From Flaviramulus sp. BrNp1-15 (GTDB lineage Bacteria > Bacteroidota > Bacteroidia > Flavobacteriales > Flavobacteriaceae), in the NCBI RefSeq assembly GCF_022259695.1, contig NZ_CP092099.1, positions 1,782,471-1,846,470 of the forward strand: a stretch of DNA of 64,000 nt. The letters are read 5' to 3'. Below, piece after piece: positions 25,933-34,897 of this stretch (positions within the stretch are counted from its first letter, which is position 1; each line of letters begins with the position of its first letter). Made by a program: the position numbers and the translations under genes. The notes below the pieces were generated by a model that saw nothing but the letters and a program-made list of their open reading frames with translations, was not told the DNA's origin and made no database searches.

Positions 25933-27150
25933 TTAATGGCAATTCAATTCTATTACTGTAATCTCTGGTCGCATACCTAATCTACCTGGGAATCCTATCC
26001 ATCCCAATCCTCTATTTACATACAAGTACTGGTTTTTGTGTTCATACAAACCTGCCCAATGCTGGTATTTATATTTTATTGGGCTCCAGGTTTTATTTTT
26101 TAGGTTAATTGCTGCTTGCATACCGTGTGTATGACCAGAAAGGGTAAGAGCAATGTCTGTTTTATTAATGACTTCTTCATTCCAATGTGTTGGGTCGTGA
26201 GAAAGTAAAATTTTAAAAGGAATATCATCTATATCTTTTAATGCTGTTTGTAAATCTCCGTATTGCTTAAAAGGAGGTTTACCCCAATTTTCAACTCCTA
26301 TTATTGCAATTTTTTCAGAATTAATCTCAATAATTTCAGATTCATTTAGTAAGAGTTTAAAACCAATATCATTGTAAAATTGTTTGATTTTATTGTGATT
26401 TTCTTGCTTTTCTTCATCACTATCCCACTCAGAATAATCTCCATAATCATGGTTTCCTAAAACCGCATATTTTTTGTTTTTCAGTAATATTTTTTTGAAT
26501 ACTTTATCCCAACCTTTTAGCTCCCAAGCATAGTTGTTAACCAAATCGCCAGTAAAAAAAATTAAGTCTGGTTGTAGATTGTTAATATGGCTAATGGCTT
26601 TTTGCAAAACTTTATAGCGGTAATTAAAACCACCTAAATGTAAGTCTGAAATTTGAAGAATCTTTAAACCGTTAAATGCTTTAGGTAAATGATTGAATTT
26701 TATTTTATGATGATATACTTTAAAATGATATACGGCTTTAAAAATGGCATACAAGACAATAAAAAATGGTAGAAATCCTGAAAATAAACCAACTAAAGGA
26801 ATAATTATAACAGACTCTTTTTCTGAAAAAACAAAGTTGGCAAAGAATAATATTGAAATTATTATTACAAAAAGAATTTTGGGTATAAAAGATGAAATTG
26901 TAAGTCCATAAAGTGATGAGATTAACAATTGTTTACGTCTTGGATTAATATCATCTAACGTTACTTTTAGTACAATTATGGCTGTAATTAAACCTATTGA
27001 AAACAGCCAAAATAGAATATGAATTAAATTTTTAAGAATTGAAGACGTTAATAGTTGGGTAATATCCTGTAACCAATAAAACGATATAATATCTACAATT
27101 AAAATAGCTAAGCATAAGAGCAAAATGGTGAATATTGAATAGCTCTTCAT
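25933..27150 (-). CDS. Membrane metallophosphoesterase (YkuE/YaeI-like)
   Basis: 405 residues. The N-terminal third has about four membrane helices; the C-terminal calcineurin-like domain carries all metal motifs: ISDLHLG, FTGDLVNN, LGNHDYGDY, LLSHDP and LSGHTHG. YaeI/YkuE-type enzymes hydrolyse phosphodiesters such as UDP-sugar or lipid headgroups. It lies 13 bp downstream of the CDP-alcohol phosphatidyltransferase gene and is likely cotranscribed, suggesting a joint role in phospholipid turnover. Confidence 0.9.
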   Translation of the reverse strand: MKSYSIFTILLLCLAILIVDIISFYWLQDITQLLTSSILKNLIHILFWLFSIGLITAIIVLKVTLDDINPRRKQLLISSLYGLTISSFIPKILFVIIISILFFANFVFSEKESVIIIPLVGLFSGFLPFFIVLYAIFKAVYHFKVYHHKIKFNHLPKAFNGLKILQISDLHLGGFNYRYKVLQKAISHINNLQPDLIFFTGDLVNNYAWELKGWDKVFKKILLKNKKYAVLGNHDYGDYSEWDSDEEKQENHNKIKQFYNDIGFKLLLNESEIIEINSEKIAIIGVENWGKPPFKQYGDLQTALKDIDDIPFKILLSHDPTHWNEEVINKTDIALTLSGHTHGMQAAINLKNKTWSPIKYKYQHWAGLYEHKNQYLYVNRGLGWIGFPGRLGMRPEITVIELNCH

Positions 27151-27163
27151 TATATTAAAATTA

Positions 27164-27754
27164 TTATTTACTTTTTTTAAGCCTCCTTTTATCTTTTAAA
27201 GCCCAATAAATTCCCTTTACATCTGATGCCCAATTTTTATACATAAAAATGAGAGTAATCTCTTCGGCAGTTTCAACAATTCCTATAATAATCATAATAT
27301 AAAATAGGGTGTAGTCTGGACTAAAAAATAGTGACCATAAAATGAACAAACTTTGTAGTATTGCCGAAAGTTTAGCAAGATAAGTATGAAAAGCTGTTGC
27401 TTTTCCATACTTAAAGTATGCTATTAGCATTTGAAGAATGTAGGGGACAAATGCTATAAGTATTAAAACAAGATTGGTTTTAATAAAATCGGTTTCAAAA
27501 TAAAATAATCCAATTAACCCAATTATAAGTGTTATTTGATCTCCAAAAGAATCGAGTTGAGAGCCCCTAGGACTCGTTATTTTTAATTTTCTGGCTAAAA
27601 AACCATCAATTGCATCTGTTGAATAACTTACTAATAAAAACCAAGTGAAAGCTAAGCGTAAATCCAACCAGATTAAAACTAATAAAATAGGAGCAGCAAA
27701 TATTCTATAAAATGAAAACCAATCGGCTATATTGAAGTTTTTAAATGTGAGCAT
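27164..27754 (-). CDS. CDP-alcohol phosphatidyltransferase
   Basis: This integral membrane enzyme of 196 residues transfers a phosphatidyl group from a CDP-alcohol to an acceptor such as glycerol phosphate. The full signature D-x2-D-G-x2-A-R-x8-G-x3-D-x3-D is present: Asp47, Asp50, Gly51, Ala54, Arg55, Gly64, Asp68 and Asp72. Five or six hydrophobic segments follow. The acceptor cannot be decided; PgsA-like or cardiolipin-type use is possible. It heads an operon with the metallophosphoesterase. Confidence 0.92.
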   Translation of the reverse strand: MLTFKNFNIADWFSFYRIFAAPILLVLIWLDLRLAFTWFLLVSYSTDAIDGFLARKLKITSPRGSQLDSFGDQITLIIGLIGLFYFETDFIKTNLVLILIAFVPYILQMLIAYFKYGKATAFHTYLAKLSAILQSLFILWSLFFSPDYTLFYIMIIIGIVETAEEITLIFMYKNWASDVKGIYWALKDKRRLKKSK

Positions 27755-27770
27755 ATGCCTTCAGTTTTTA

Positions 27771-27813
27771 TAAAAATAGAAAATATGAGTTGCATCACAA
27801 ATGAGAATTATCA
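27771..27813 (-). promoter_or_regulatory. Class II dyad promoter of the phosphatidyltransferase operon
   Basis: A one-mismatch dyad (27802-27813) reads CTGAT-AATT-CTCA-TTT on the minus strand. The -7 box TATTTTTA (27771-27778) lies exactly 20 nt on, which supports the site despite the mismatch. Confidence 0.6.
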
Positions 27814-27829
27814 GCTTTCTTCAATTGTA

Positions 27830-29809
27830 TTAATTAAAGCTTAATTCATTTTTAAAACGAAGTAATCTTAAAGCATTAATTACAACAACTATTGTCGAAC
27901 CTTCATGAAAAGCAACTGCTAAACCAATATTAGTAAGCCCTAAAATGGTAACAGGAACTAATAAAACAACAACTCCTAAACTTATCCAGATATTTTGTTT
28001 TATAATTCGTTTGGATTGCCTGCTTAATCCTATTACGAAAGGTAAGTTTTCAATTTTATCAGACATTAAAGCAACATCAGCTGTTTCTAATGCAACATCA
28101 CTTCCAGCTGCTCCCATAGCCACACTTACGGTACTTAAAGCCATTGCTGGAGCATCGTTTACACCATCACCAACCATAGCTATTTTTCCATCACGTTGTA
28201 ATAGTGACTTAATAGCTTCTACTTTATCTTCAGGTAATAAATTACCTTTAGCTTCGGTTAAACCAATTTGTTTTGCTATAGCATTACCAACATTTTGATG
28301 ATCGCCAGTAAGCATAATCATATGTTTTATACCAATTTCTTTTAGTCGTTTAAGTGTGCTTTTTGCTGTTTTTCTTGGCGTGTCCATTACGCTTATCAAT
28401 CCTATAATTTGTTTTTTTAAAGCTACAATCATTACAGTGTGACCATTTTCTAAAAGATGCTCCATTTTAGAAATTACAAATTCATCTACATTAATGTTTG
28501 CACTTTCCATCAATTTTACATTTCCTATAAAAGCTTCTTTTTGATTATAAGTAGCTCGTATTCCTTTTCCTTGAATAGCATTAACATTTGAGGCTTTATT
28601 TTCAACTTCAATTTTATATTGACTTTTTATATCCTTAGCTATTGCCTTTGCCAATGGATGATTACTTAAACTTTCTACTTCAAGTACCAATTGTACAAAT
28701 TCTATTTCATCAAAATGGTTTAGAGGAATTACGTTTGTTAGTTTTGGTTTTCCTTCAGTTAATGTTCCTGTTTTATCAAATGCTATAGTTGTTATTTCGC
28801 CTAAATCCTCTAATGCTTTTCCGCCTTTTATAAGTACTCCTTTTTGGGCAGCTCTTGCAACACCACTTAAAACAGCGCTTGGTGTTGAAATTGCTAATGC
28901 ACACGGACTTGCTGCTACTAAAACTGTAATGGCTCTGTATAGACTATCATTAAAATTTTCATCAATTATTAAATAAGCAAAACACAATAAAAACACTACA
29001 ATTATAACTACTGGAACATACCATTTTTCAAATTTTTTGGTGAGTCTTTGTGTAGGTGATTTTTGTGTTTCAACTTCGCTAACCATTTTAATTAATCTAG
29101 AAACTGTGGAGTCTTCACTTAACTTAAGCACTAAAACATCGATGCTGTTATCTCCATTTATTGTTCCTGTATAAACAACGTGATGTTTGTCAATTTCGTT
29201 AAATTCGGGTAAGTTATCAATAGTTGTGATTGATGTTTTGTCTACCGGAATACTTTCTCCAGTGATTGGAGCTTGGTTTATACTACTATTTCCTTTTATG
29301 ATAACACCATCTGCAGCAATTTTTGAATTTGGTTTTACAACAATAACATCATTTATACGGAGGTCTTTTATTGAAATTTCTTCAAGTTTCCCCCTTTTCT
29401 TTATCAAAGCTGTTTTTGGAGATAATTTACCTAATGCTTCAATAGATTTTTTAGCTTTATTCATTGCGTAATGCTCTAAAGCATGACCCAAACTGAAAAG
29501 AAATAACAGTAAAGCACCTTCTGCCCAACTATTAATATAGGCAGCTCCAGCGGCGGCGGCAATCATTAAAAAATCGATGTCAAAACCGCCTTTAATAATT
29601 TTTTTATAAGCTTCAATAGTGATAAAATAACCGCCAAAAAAATATGAGATTATATAGCTTGAAAGAGAAACCGAAGTAGGGAAGATGCCTAATTTTTCAA
29701 TTAAAAAGCCTATTAATAGAAAAACACCACATAAAACAGCAAAATACAATTCTGTTTTTTTGCCGAATATTTGACTGTGATTATGTTCTTCTTCTATTTT
29801 ATCTTTCAT
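27830..29809 (-). CDS. Heavy-metal P1B-type ATPase, probable P1B-4 subgroup
   Basis: This 659-residue inner membrane pump has no N-terminal HMA domain. TGES is at 183-186, the membrane metal motif is Ser-Pro-Cys at 301-303 (SPCALA) rather than CPC, the phosphorylated Asp345 is in DKTGT, and the last helix region has HEGST at 635-639. The SPC plus HEG(G/S)T pair marks P1B-4 ATPases, which export Co2+, Fe2+ or Zn2+. A His-rich start (EEEHNHSQ) may bind metal. It stands alone; I saw no well-spaced dyad in front of it. Confidence 0.9.
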   Translation of the reverse strand: MKDKIEEEHNHSQIFGKKTELYFAVLCGVFLLIGFLIEKLGIFPTSVSLSSYIISYFFGGYFITIEAYKKIIKGGFDIDFLMIAAAAGAAYINSWAEGALLLFLFSLGHALEHYAMNKAKKSIEALGKLSPKTALIKKRGKLEEISIKDLRINDVIVVKPNSKIAADGVIIKGNSSINQAPITGESIPVDKTSITTIDNLPEFNEIDKHHVVYTGTINGDNSIDVLVLKLSEDSTVSRLIKMVSEVETQKSPTQRLTKKFEKWYVPVVIIVVFLLCFAYLIIDENFNDSLYRAITVLVAASPCALAISTPSAVLSGVARAAQKGVLIKGGKALEDLGEITTIAFDKTGTLTEGKPKLTNVIPLNHFDEIEFVQLVLEVESLSNHPLAKAIAKDIKSQYKIEVENKASNVNAIQGKGIRATYNQKEAFIGNVKLMESANINVDEFVISKMEHLLENGHTVMIVALKKQIIGLISVMDTPRKTAKSTLKRLKEIGIKHMIMLTGDHQNVGNAIAKQIGLTEAKGNLLPEDKVEAIKSLLQRDGKIAMVGDGVNDAPAMALSTVSVAMGAAGSDVALETADVALMSDKIENLPFVIGLSRQSKRIIKQNIWISLGVVVLLVPVTILGLTNIGLAVAFHEGSTIVVVINALRLLRFKNELSFN

Positions 29810-29921
29810 TAAAATCTTTTTCTGATAAATTTACACTTTTTGTTAATTATCATTATATCATTAAAACAAAAGATTAACAAGAAATAGGAATTATAATCTA
29901 TCTGCTTGTTTAGTTAATATC

Positions 29922-30107
29922 TTATTCTCTAACTCCTAGTTTTTTTAAAATGGTTTCCAATAAACACCATTTTGTAAATGCAGATTGTATTAAGTTTACA
30001 CCTATAAATACTGTAAACCACATCCAATTTGGATTAACATAAATAGTAAGTACAAGACTTAGTAATACCATTGTACCAACTATTACTCTAAAATATGTAT
30101 TTAACAT
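29922..30107 (-). CDS. DUF2892-type small membrane protein
   Basis: The 61-residue protein fits DUF2892 (YgaP C-terminal membrane domain): a short RVIVGTMVLLSLVLTIYV helix, NPNWMWFTVFIGVNLIQSAFTKWCLLETILKKLG with the conserved Phe-Thr-x-Trp-Cys. Such proteins often accompany rhodanese or efflux genes. It follows the PII-like protein by 17 bp in the RND operon. Confidence 0.87.
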   Translation of the reverse strand: MLNTYFRVIVGTMVLLSLVLTIYVNPNWMWFTVFIGVNLIQSAFTKWCLLETILKKLGVRE

Positions 30108-30124
30108 GATTATTAATTTTAAGT

Positions 30125-30430
30125 TTATATAAACTTTTCTATGGGAACTACCACTGCTTTTATAGGGTTGTTCGTTTCTAAGTTTTCGTTGAATATTTCT
30201 ATCAAATGGAATAAATCTTCTATTTTTTCATCATCTGTAAATGAAAAAAACAATCTAGATTCTGCACTACCTTTTACGCTTGAGAACCAATTGGAAACAG
30301 ATAAGTTTGAAGATGTTGTTTTATAACCATCTATATCAGATTCACTGAAACTTTCAATATTTGCTTTTTTGAATAGTTTTAAAATATCTTTATGATATTC
30401 TTCCACAACTGTTACTAATAATAACTTCAT
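30125..30430 (-). CDS. PII/ferredoxin-fold-like small protein in the RND operon
   Basis: I choose the ATG at 30430 (MKLLLVTVVEEYHKD), one base past the RND stop, over an in-frame start 24 bases earlier inside the RND gene. The 101-residue product has a beta-alpha-beta start like PII or CutA proteins, a middle loop (SNWFSSVKGSAESRLFFSFTDD) and a final strand AVVVPIEKFI. Such proteins are sometimes coded beside CusA/RND genes and may sense metal or nucleotide; this is inference. The role is unknown. Confidence 0.6.
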   Translation of the reverse strand: MKLLLVTVVEEYHKDILKLFKKANIESFSESDIDGYKTTSSNLSVSNWFSSVKGSAESRLFFSFTDDEKIEDLFHLIEIFNENLETNNPIKAVVVPIEKFI

Positions 30431-30431
30431 T

Positions 30432-33400
30432 TTATTTATGGTTTTTACGTTCAATCATATAATATACAAGTGGCACAACCAACAGTGTTAAAACGGTTGA
30501 AACTATGGTTCCTCCCATTAACGAGATTGCTAATCCTTGGAAAATTGGATCAAAAAGGATTACAAATGCTCCAATTACAACGGTTCCAGCTGTTAATAAA
30601 ATAGGTGTGGTTCTAACTGCTCCAGCTTCAATAGCTGCTTGTTTTAATGGTACACCTTCTGCTGTTCGTAGATTGATAAAATCAATCAGTAATACTGAGT
30701 TTCTAACCATAATTCCTGCTAAAGCAATCATACCAATAAATGAAGTTGCAGTAAAGAAAGCACCCATCATCCAGTGTCCTAAAATAATTCCTATTAACGA
30801 TAATGGAATTGCTACCATCATCACAACTGGTGCTTTAAAGTTTTGAAACCAGCCAACAATCAAGATGTAAATCAGGATAATGGCTCCTAAAAATGCAATT
30901 CCTAAATCTCTAAAAACTTCTAAAGTAATTTGCCATTCACCATCCCATTTTACAGTGTAATCGTCTTCAAAATCTGGTTGACCTAAATACATTTCGTTAA
31001 TCTTATAGCCTGTTGGTAATGGAATTTCTTTTAGTTTTTCTTCCATTCCAAGTATGGCATACGCTGGACTTTCTAATTCTCCAGCCATATCTGCTATGAC
31101 ATACACTACGCGTTTTTGATTTTTTCGATAAATACTTTTTGCTGCTGTAGTCTGTTTAATATCTACTAAATCTGCAATAGGAACCATATTTTCTTGAAGA
31201 GATTTTACTTTTAATTGTGAAATATCTCTAACAGAAGATTTTTCATTTTCATCTAAAGCCAGTACCAAACCGATTTGATTTGAAGCATCTTCATCATACA
31301 AATTGGTAATTGCTCTGTTTGATAAAGCCATATTCATGGTATAGGCAATTTGCTGTGGTGCAACACCGTATAACATGGCTTTTTCTTTATTAATGTTGAA
31401 TTGATATTCTATTTGATCATCTTCAACCATCCAATCGATATCTACAACATCTTCTGTGTTTTTTAAAATGTCTTGAACGCTATTAGCAATTTTCATTTGC
31501 TCATCATATTCTGGTCCATAAACTTCAGCAACAATAGTAGATAACACTGGCGGTCCAGGTGGAACTTCCACTAATTTTACATTTGCATTATATTTTGAAG
31601 CAATTTTTTGAATATCCGGACGTAACAATTTAGCGATATCGTGACTTTGAGCACTACGCTCTTTTTTATCTAATAAATTCACCTGTATATCTGCCATATT
31701 GCTTCCTCCACGTAAATCGTAATGACGTACTAAACCGTTAAAAGTGATTGGAGCCGAAGTTCCAATATAATTTTGGTAATTCACCACTTCTGGACGAGTA
31801 GATAAGTATTGCGAAATTTCTTGTGCAACTACACCAGTTCTTTCAAGTGTTGTTCCTTCTGGCATATCAATAACTACTTGGAACTCATTCTTATTATCAA
31901 AGGGCAACATTTTTACTGCTACTGATTTAGTGAAAAACAATACCATTGTTCCCATTAACAATAGAAAAGTTCCGCTTAAAAACAGCCAACGTTTAGTTTT
32001 GTTCTCTAATAAAGGTCTTTCAAACTTGTTATAAATGCGATAAATAAAAGTGTCTTCAATTGCTTTTTCTTCTTTTTCAACTTCACCTTTTTTATCTTTT
32101 TCTCTTAAGAATATGTAACCTAAATAAGGCGTAATTGTTAAGGCAACAAATAGAGACAAAATCATCGCAATTGATGCTCCAATTGGCATTGGCGCCATAT
32201 ATGGTCCCATTAAACCAGATACAAAAGCCATAGGTAATACAGACGCAATTACAGTAAACGTTGCCAAAATAGTTGGGTTACCAACTTCATTAATGGCATA
32301 CAGAGCAGCTTGTTTAAATGGTAAGCGTTTCATCTTAAAATGCCTATGCATATTTTCAGCAATAATAATGGAATCATCAACCACAATACCTGTTACAAAC
32401 ACTAACGCGAATAAAGTAATACGGTTTAAGGTATAGTCTAGCATGTAATAACTCAATAGCGTTAAAGCAAACGTAATTGGTACAGATAAGAAAACTACCA
32501 ATCCACCACGCCAACCCATAGCAAGCATTACTACAAATGTTACTGCAATAATAGAACCTATAAGGTGTAACAATAATTCTGATACTTTATGAGACGCTGT
32601 TTCACCATAATTTCTAGTGATTTCAACATGCACATCATCCGGAATTAAAGTTGAACGTAAATGTTCTACTTTATCAATAATAACTTCAGCAATTTTCATG
32701 GCATCGGCGCCTTTACGTTTTGCTACAGATATTGTAACTGCAGGATATTCAGACTTGTACTCTGATGCTTTTTCACTTCCTTGTCCAAATCCTAAACTCA
32801 CATAATTTTGTGGCACTTCCGGACCATCAATAATGGTTGCAACTTGTTTTAAATAAATTGGCTGATTTTGTTGTACACCTACTACTAAATTTTCAACATC
32901 GGTAACAGACTCTAAAAACTTCCCAGTATTCACTAAAAACTCGGTATCATTTTTATCAAAACTTCCTGAGTTTAGTTGCGAGTTGTTTGCTTTAATCATT
33001 TCAGAAACCGATAAGAAATCTAATCCGCTAGAAGCCAGTTTATCTTTATCTAAAACCACACGTAATTGTCGGTTTCTTCCTCCAATTTTATGTGTAATAG
33101 CAACATCATTTACTTTTTTAATCTCACTCTCTAGCTCCTGAGCCATTTGGCTTAATTGGTAATCATCGTAGTTTTCGCTCCACAATGTTAAGCCCAACAT
33201 AGGTACATCATCAATCGCACGTGTTTTTACTAATGGAAACGTAACACCTTTCGGCATTTGGTCCATATGCTTATTAATTTCGTTGTACATTTTTACAAAC
33301 GAACGCTCAATATCTTCACCAACATAAAATTGAACAATCACCATGCCTTGTTCTTTCATCGACGTTGAATACACATATTCAACCCCTTTAATATTGGAAA

Positions 33401-33626
33401 TTAATTTCTCTAATGGTTTTATAACTCTGGATTCCACTTCGGTAGGACTTGCCCCAGGATAACCTACAAATATATCTGCTATTGGCACATCAATTTGTGG
33501 TTCTTCCTCACGCGGAATTAAAAACGAACTATACACTCCAATAACCATAAACACGATCATTAGAAGCACAGTAAGCTTCGAGCCTATAAAGACTTTGGCA
33601 ATTTTTCCTGCTAAACCTTCTTTCAT
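30432..33626 (-). CDS. Efflux RND transporter permease subunit (AcrB/HAE type)
   Basis: A 1064-residue inner membrane proton-driven pump with the usual two repeats of six helices and two periplasmic loops. Two acidic residues at 417-418 in TM4 (GIVVDDSIIIAEN) are those of the hydrophobe/amphiphile (HAE) branch; the heavy-metal branch has a different TM4 pattern. The TM11-12 motif GMIALAGIMVRNSVLLIDF is also standard. The substrate is unknown. It works with the adaptor at 33735 and the TolC-type channel at 34898, all on the minus strand. A terminator-like hairpin lies between adaptor and pump (33671-33701). Confidence 0.93.
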   Translation of the reverse strand: MKEGLAGKIAKVFIGSKLTVLLMIVFMVIGVYSSFLIPREEEPQIDVPIADIFVGYPGASPTEVESRVIKPLEKLISNIKGVEYVYSTSMKEQGMVIVQFYVGEDIERSFVKMYNEINKHMDQMPKGVTFPLVKTRAIDDVPMLGLTLWSENYDDYQLSQMAQELESEIKKVNDVAITHKIGGRNRQLRVVLDKDKLASSGLDFLSVSEMIKANNSQLNSGSFDKNDTEFLVNTGKFLESVTDVENLVVGVQQNQPIYLKQVATIIDGPEVPQNYVSLGFGQGSEKASEYKSEYPAVTISVAKRKGADAMKIAEVIIDKVEHLRSTLIPDDVHVEITRNYGETASHKVSELLLHLIGSIIAVTFVVMLAMGWRGGLVVFLSVPITFALTLLSYYMLDYTLNRITLFALVFVTGIVVDDSIIIAENMHRHFKMKRLPFKQAALYAINEVGNPTILATFTVIASVLPMAFVSGLMGPYMAPMPIGASIAMILSLFVALTITPYLGYIFLREKDKKGEVEKEEKAIEDTFIYRIYNKFERPLLENKTKRWLFLSGTFLLLMGTMVLFFTKSVAVKMLPFDNKNEFQVVIDMPEGTTLERTGVVAQEISQYLSTRPEVVNYQNYIGTSAPITFNGLVRHYDLRGGSNMADIQVNLLDKKERSAQSHDIAKLLRPDIQKIASKYNANVKLVEVPPGPPVLSTIVAEVYGPEYDEQMKIANSVQDILKNTEDVVDIDWMVEDDQIEYQFNINKEKAMLYGVAPQQIAYTMNMALSNRAITNLYDEDASNQIGLVLALDENEKSSVRDISQLKVKSLQENMVPIADLVDIKQTTAAKSIYRKNQKRVVYVIADMAGELESPAYAILGMEEKLKEIPLPTGYKINEMYLGQPDFEDDYTVKWDGEWQITLEVFRDLGIAFLGAIILIYILIVGWFQNFKAPVVMMVAIPLSLIGIILGHWMMGAFFTATSFIGMIALAGIMVRNSVLLIDFINLRTAEGVPLKQAAIEAGAVRTTPILLTAGTVVIGAFVILFDPIFQGLAISLMGGTIVSTVLTLLVVPLVYYMIERKNHK

Positions 33627-33670
33627 AATTTATATTTTTTTGGGCGTTTTAACAGGCTTTCCGTTTCAAT

Positions 33671-33701
33671 CTTTTTTTGCCATATATGGCAGCAAAAAAA
33701 G
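33671..33701. terminator. Terminator-like hairpin inside the RND operon
   Basis: Arms CTTTTTTTGC (33671-33680) and GCAAAAAAAG (33692-33701) are exact reverse complements and enclose the small palindrome GCCATATATGGC. It has U runs on both strands. It lies in the 108-bp gap between adaptor and pump genes and may attenuate pump expression. Confidence 0.6.
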
Positions 33702-33734
33702 GATTTCCACTACTATCCTTAACGCGGCTTTTAG

Positions 33735-34817
33735 TTATTGAATTGAAATTTTCGCTCCGTTAAATAATTTTCCTTCAGCAGAAACGATATAAGATTCATC
33801 AGAATTTAATCCTGATAAAACTTCTACATCACTTCCAAAAGTTCTTCCTAAACGCAACCAACGTAACACAGCGGTATTGCTTTGGCTAACTGTGTACACT
33901 CCCGTAAGTTGTCCTTTTTCAACAATAGCTTCAGTTGGAATTAAAACCATTGTTGATGCTGATGCTTTTTTAGCTATAGGGAACTGAACAGTTGTAAACA
34001 TTCCTGATAAAATTTTAGTATCAGTTTTATCTAATGCTACTTTTACCAAATATTGTCCGCCTGTATTTTTTGCCGATGTACTTACTTCGGTTACTTTACC
34101 TTTTATTGTCTCATTGATAGATTTTACAATCACACTAACCTCAGTTCCTTTTTTAATTTTCGAAATCTCACTTTCAGGAACCATGGCTATTACTTCAAAT
34201 TTACCTGGAGCTTCTACAGAAATTAAAGGCATTCCTGGATTTGCCATATCTCCAGCTTCAATATTTTTACTGGTTATTACACCACTAAAAGGAGCTGTGA
34301 TATTGGAATAGGCAAATTGAGAATTAACTTCATTTTTCATTTGGTTTGCCGCTTCTAAACGCGCTTTTGCCATTTCAAAATGCGCAGTCATATCATCCAT
34401 TTCCTTTTGAGATGCGCTGTTATCTGCAAACAGATTTTTATAACGAGTATAATCTTTTTGTGCATTGTTATAAGCAGCAGTGGCTTCAGTTATACTTGCG
34501 TTTACTTGGGCACGTTTTGCTTGTAAATCGGCATTATTAATAGATAGTAATAATTGCCCTTTACGTACGTTGTCGCCAACATTTACGTGTACTTTATTTA
34601 CAAAACCCATCATACGCGTGCTTAAATCTGCACTATTTTCAGCTTGAATTTTCCCACTGGCAGTTATAAACGGATTGTTTCCATCAGCTTGTACTGCATT
34701 AACTTTTACAGCAATAGCAGGTGTATTATCTGCAACTGTTTTTTTCTCATCACTACCACAACTCGTTATAAAAATTGATAATGCGATTACAGCGATTATG
34801 TATGTATATTTTTTCAT
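33735..34817 (-). CDS. RND efflux periplasmic adaptor (membrane fusion protein)
   Basis: 360-residue adaptor with a lipoprotein signal (lipobox ITSC, Cys20). After it come the biotinyl-lipoyl half (VNVGDNVRKGQLLLSINNADL), a helical hairpin rich in Ala, Lys and Gln (about 90-165), the second lipoyl half (ITAPFSGVITSKNIEAGD) and beta-barrel domains ending at residue 360. It links the inner membrane pump to the outer membrane channel. It follows the TolC-like gene by 80 bp containing an inverted repeat. Confidence 0.93.
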   Translation of the reverse strand: MKKYTYIIAVIALSIFITSCGSDEKKTVADNTPAIAVKVNAVQADGNNPFITASGKIQAENSADLSTRMMGFVNKVHVNVGDNVRKGQLLLSINNADLQAKRAQVNASITEATAAYNNAQKDYTRYKNLFADNSASQKEMDDMTAHFEMAKARLEAANQMKNEVNSQFAYSNITAPFSGVITSKNIEAGDMANPGMPLISVEAPGKFEVIAMVPESEISKIKKGTEVSVIVKSINETIKGKVTEVSTSAKNTGGQYLVKVALDKTDTKILSGMFTTVQFPIAKKASASTMVLIPTEAIVEKGQLTGVYTVSQSNTAVLRWLRLGRTFGSDVEVLSGLNSDESYIVSAEGKLFNGAKISIQ

Positions 34818-34840
34818 TGAATTTGTTTTTTATATTTAGG

Positions 34841-34893
34841 TCTCGACTGCGCTCGACTTGACATTTATTTTGTCTCCTCGAGCGCAGTCGAGA
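34841..34893. repeat. Inverted repeat of the flavobacterial TCTCGACTGCGCTCGA type
   Basis: Two perfect 16-nt arms (34841-34856 and 34878-34893) with a 21-nt loop fill the gap between the TolC-like and adaptor genes. GC content is far above its surroundings. I recall similar palindromes scattered in many Flavobacteriaceae genomes, so it is likely a REP-like dispersed repeat; in RNA it would form a strong intra-operon stem. Confidence 0.8.
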
Positions 34894-34897
34894 GGTT

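Noticed and set aside
30432-33626. Copper/silver CusA-type (HME) pump
   Set aside because: TM4 has the DD pair of the HAE branch and no Met-rich metal pathway or CusF-like gene was seen.
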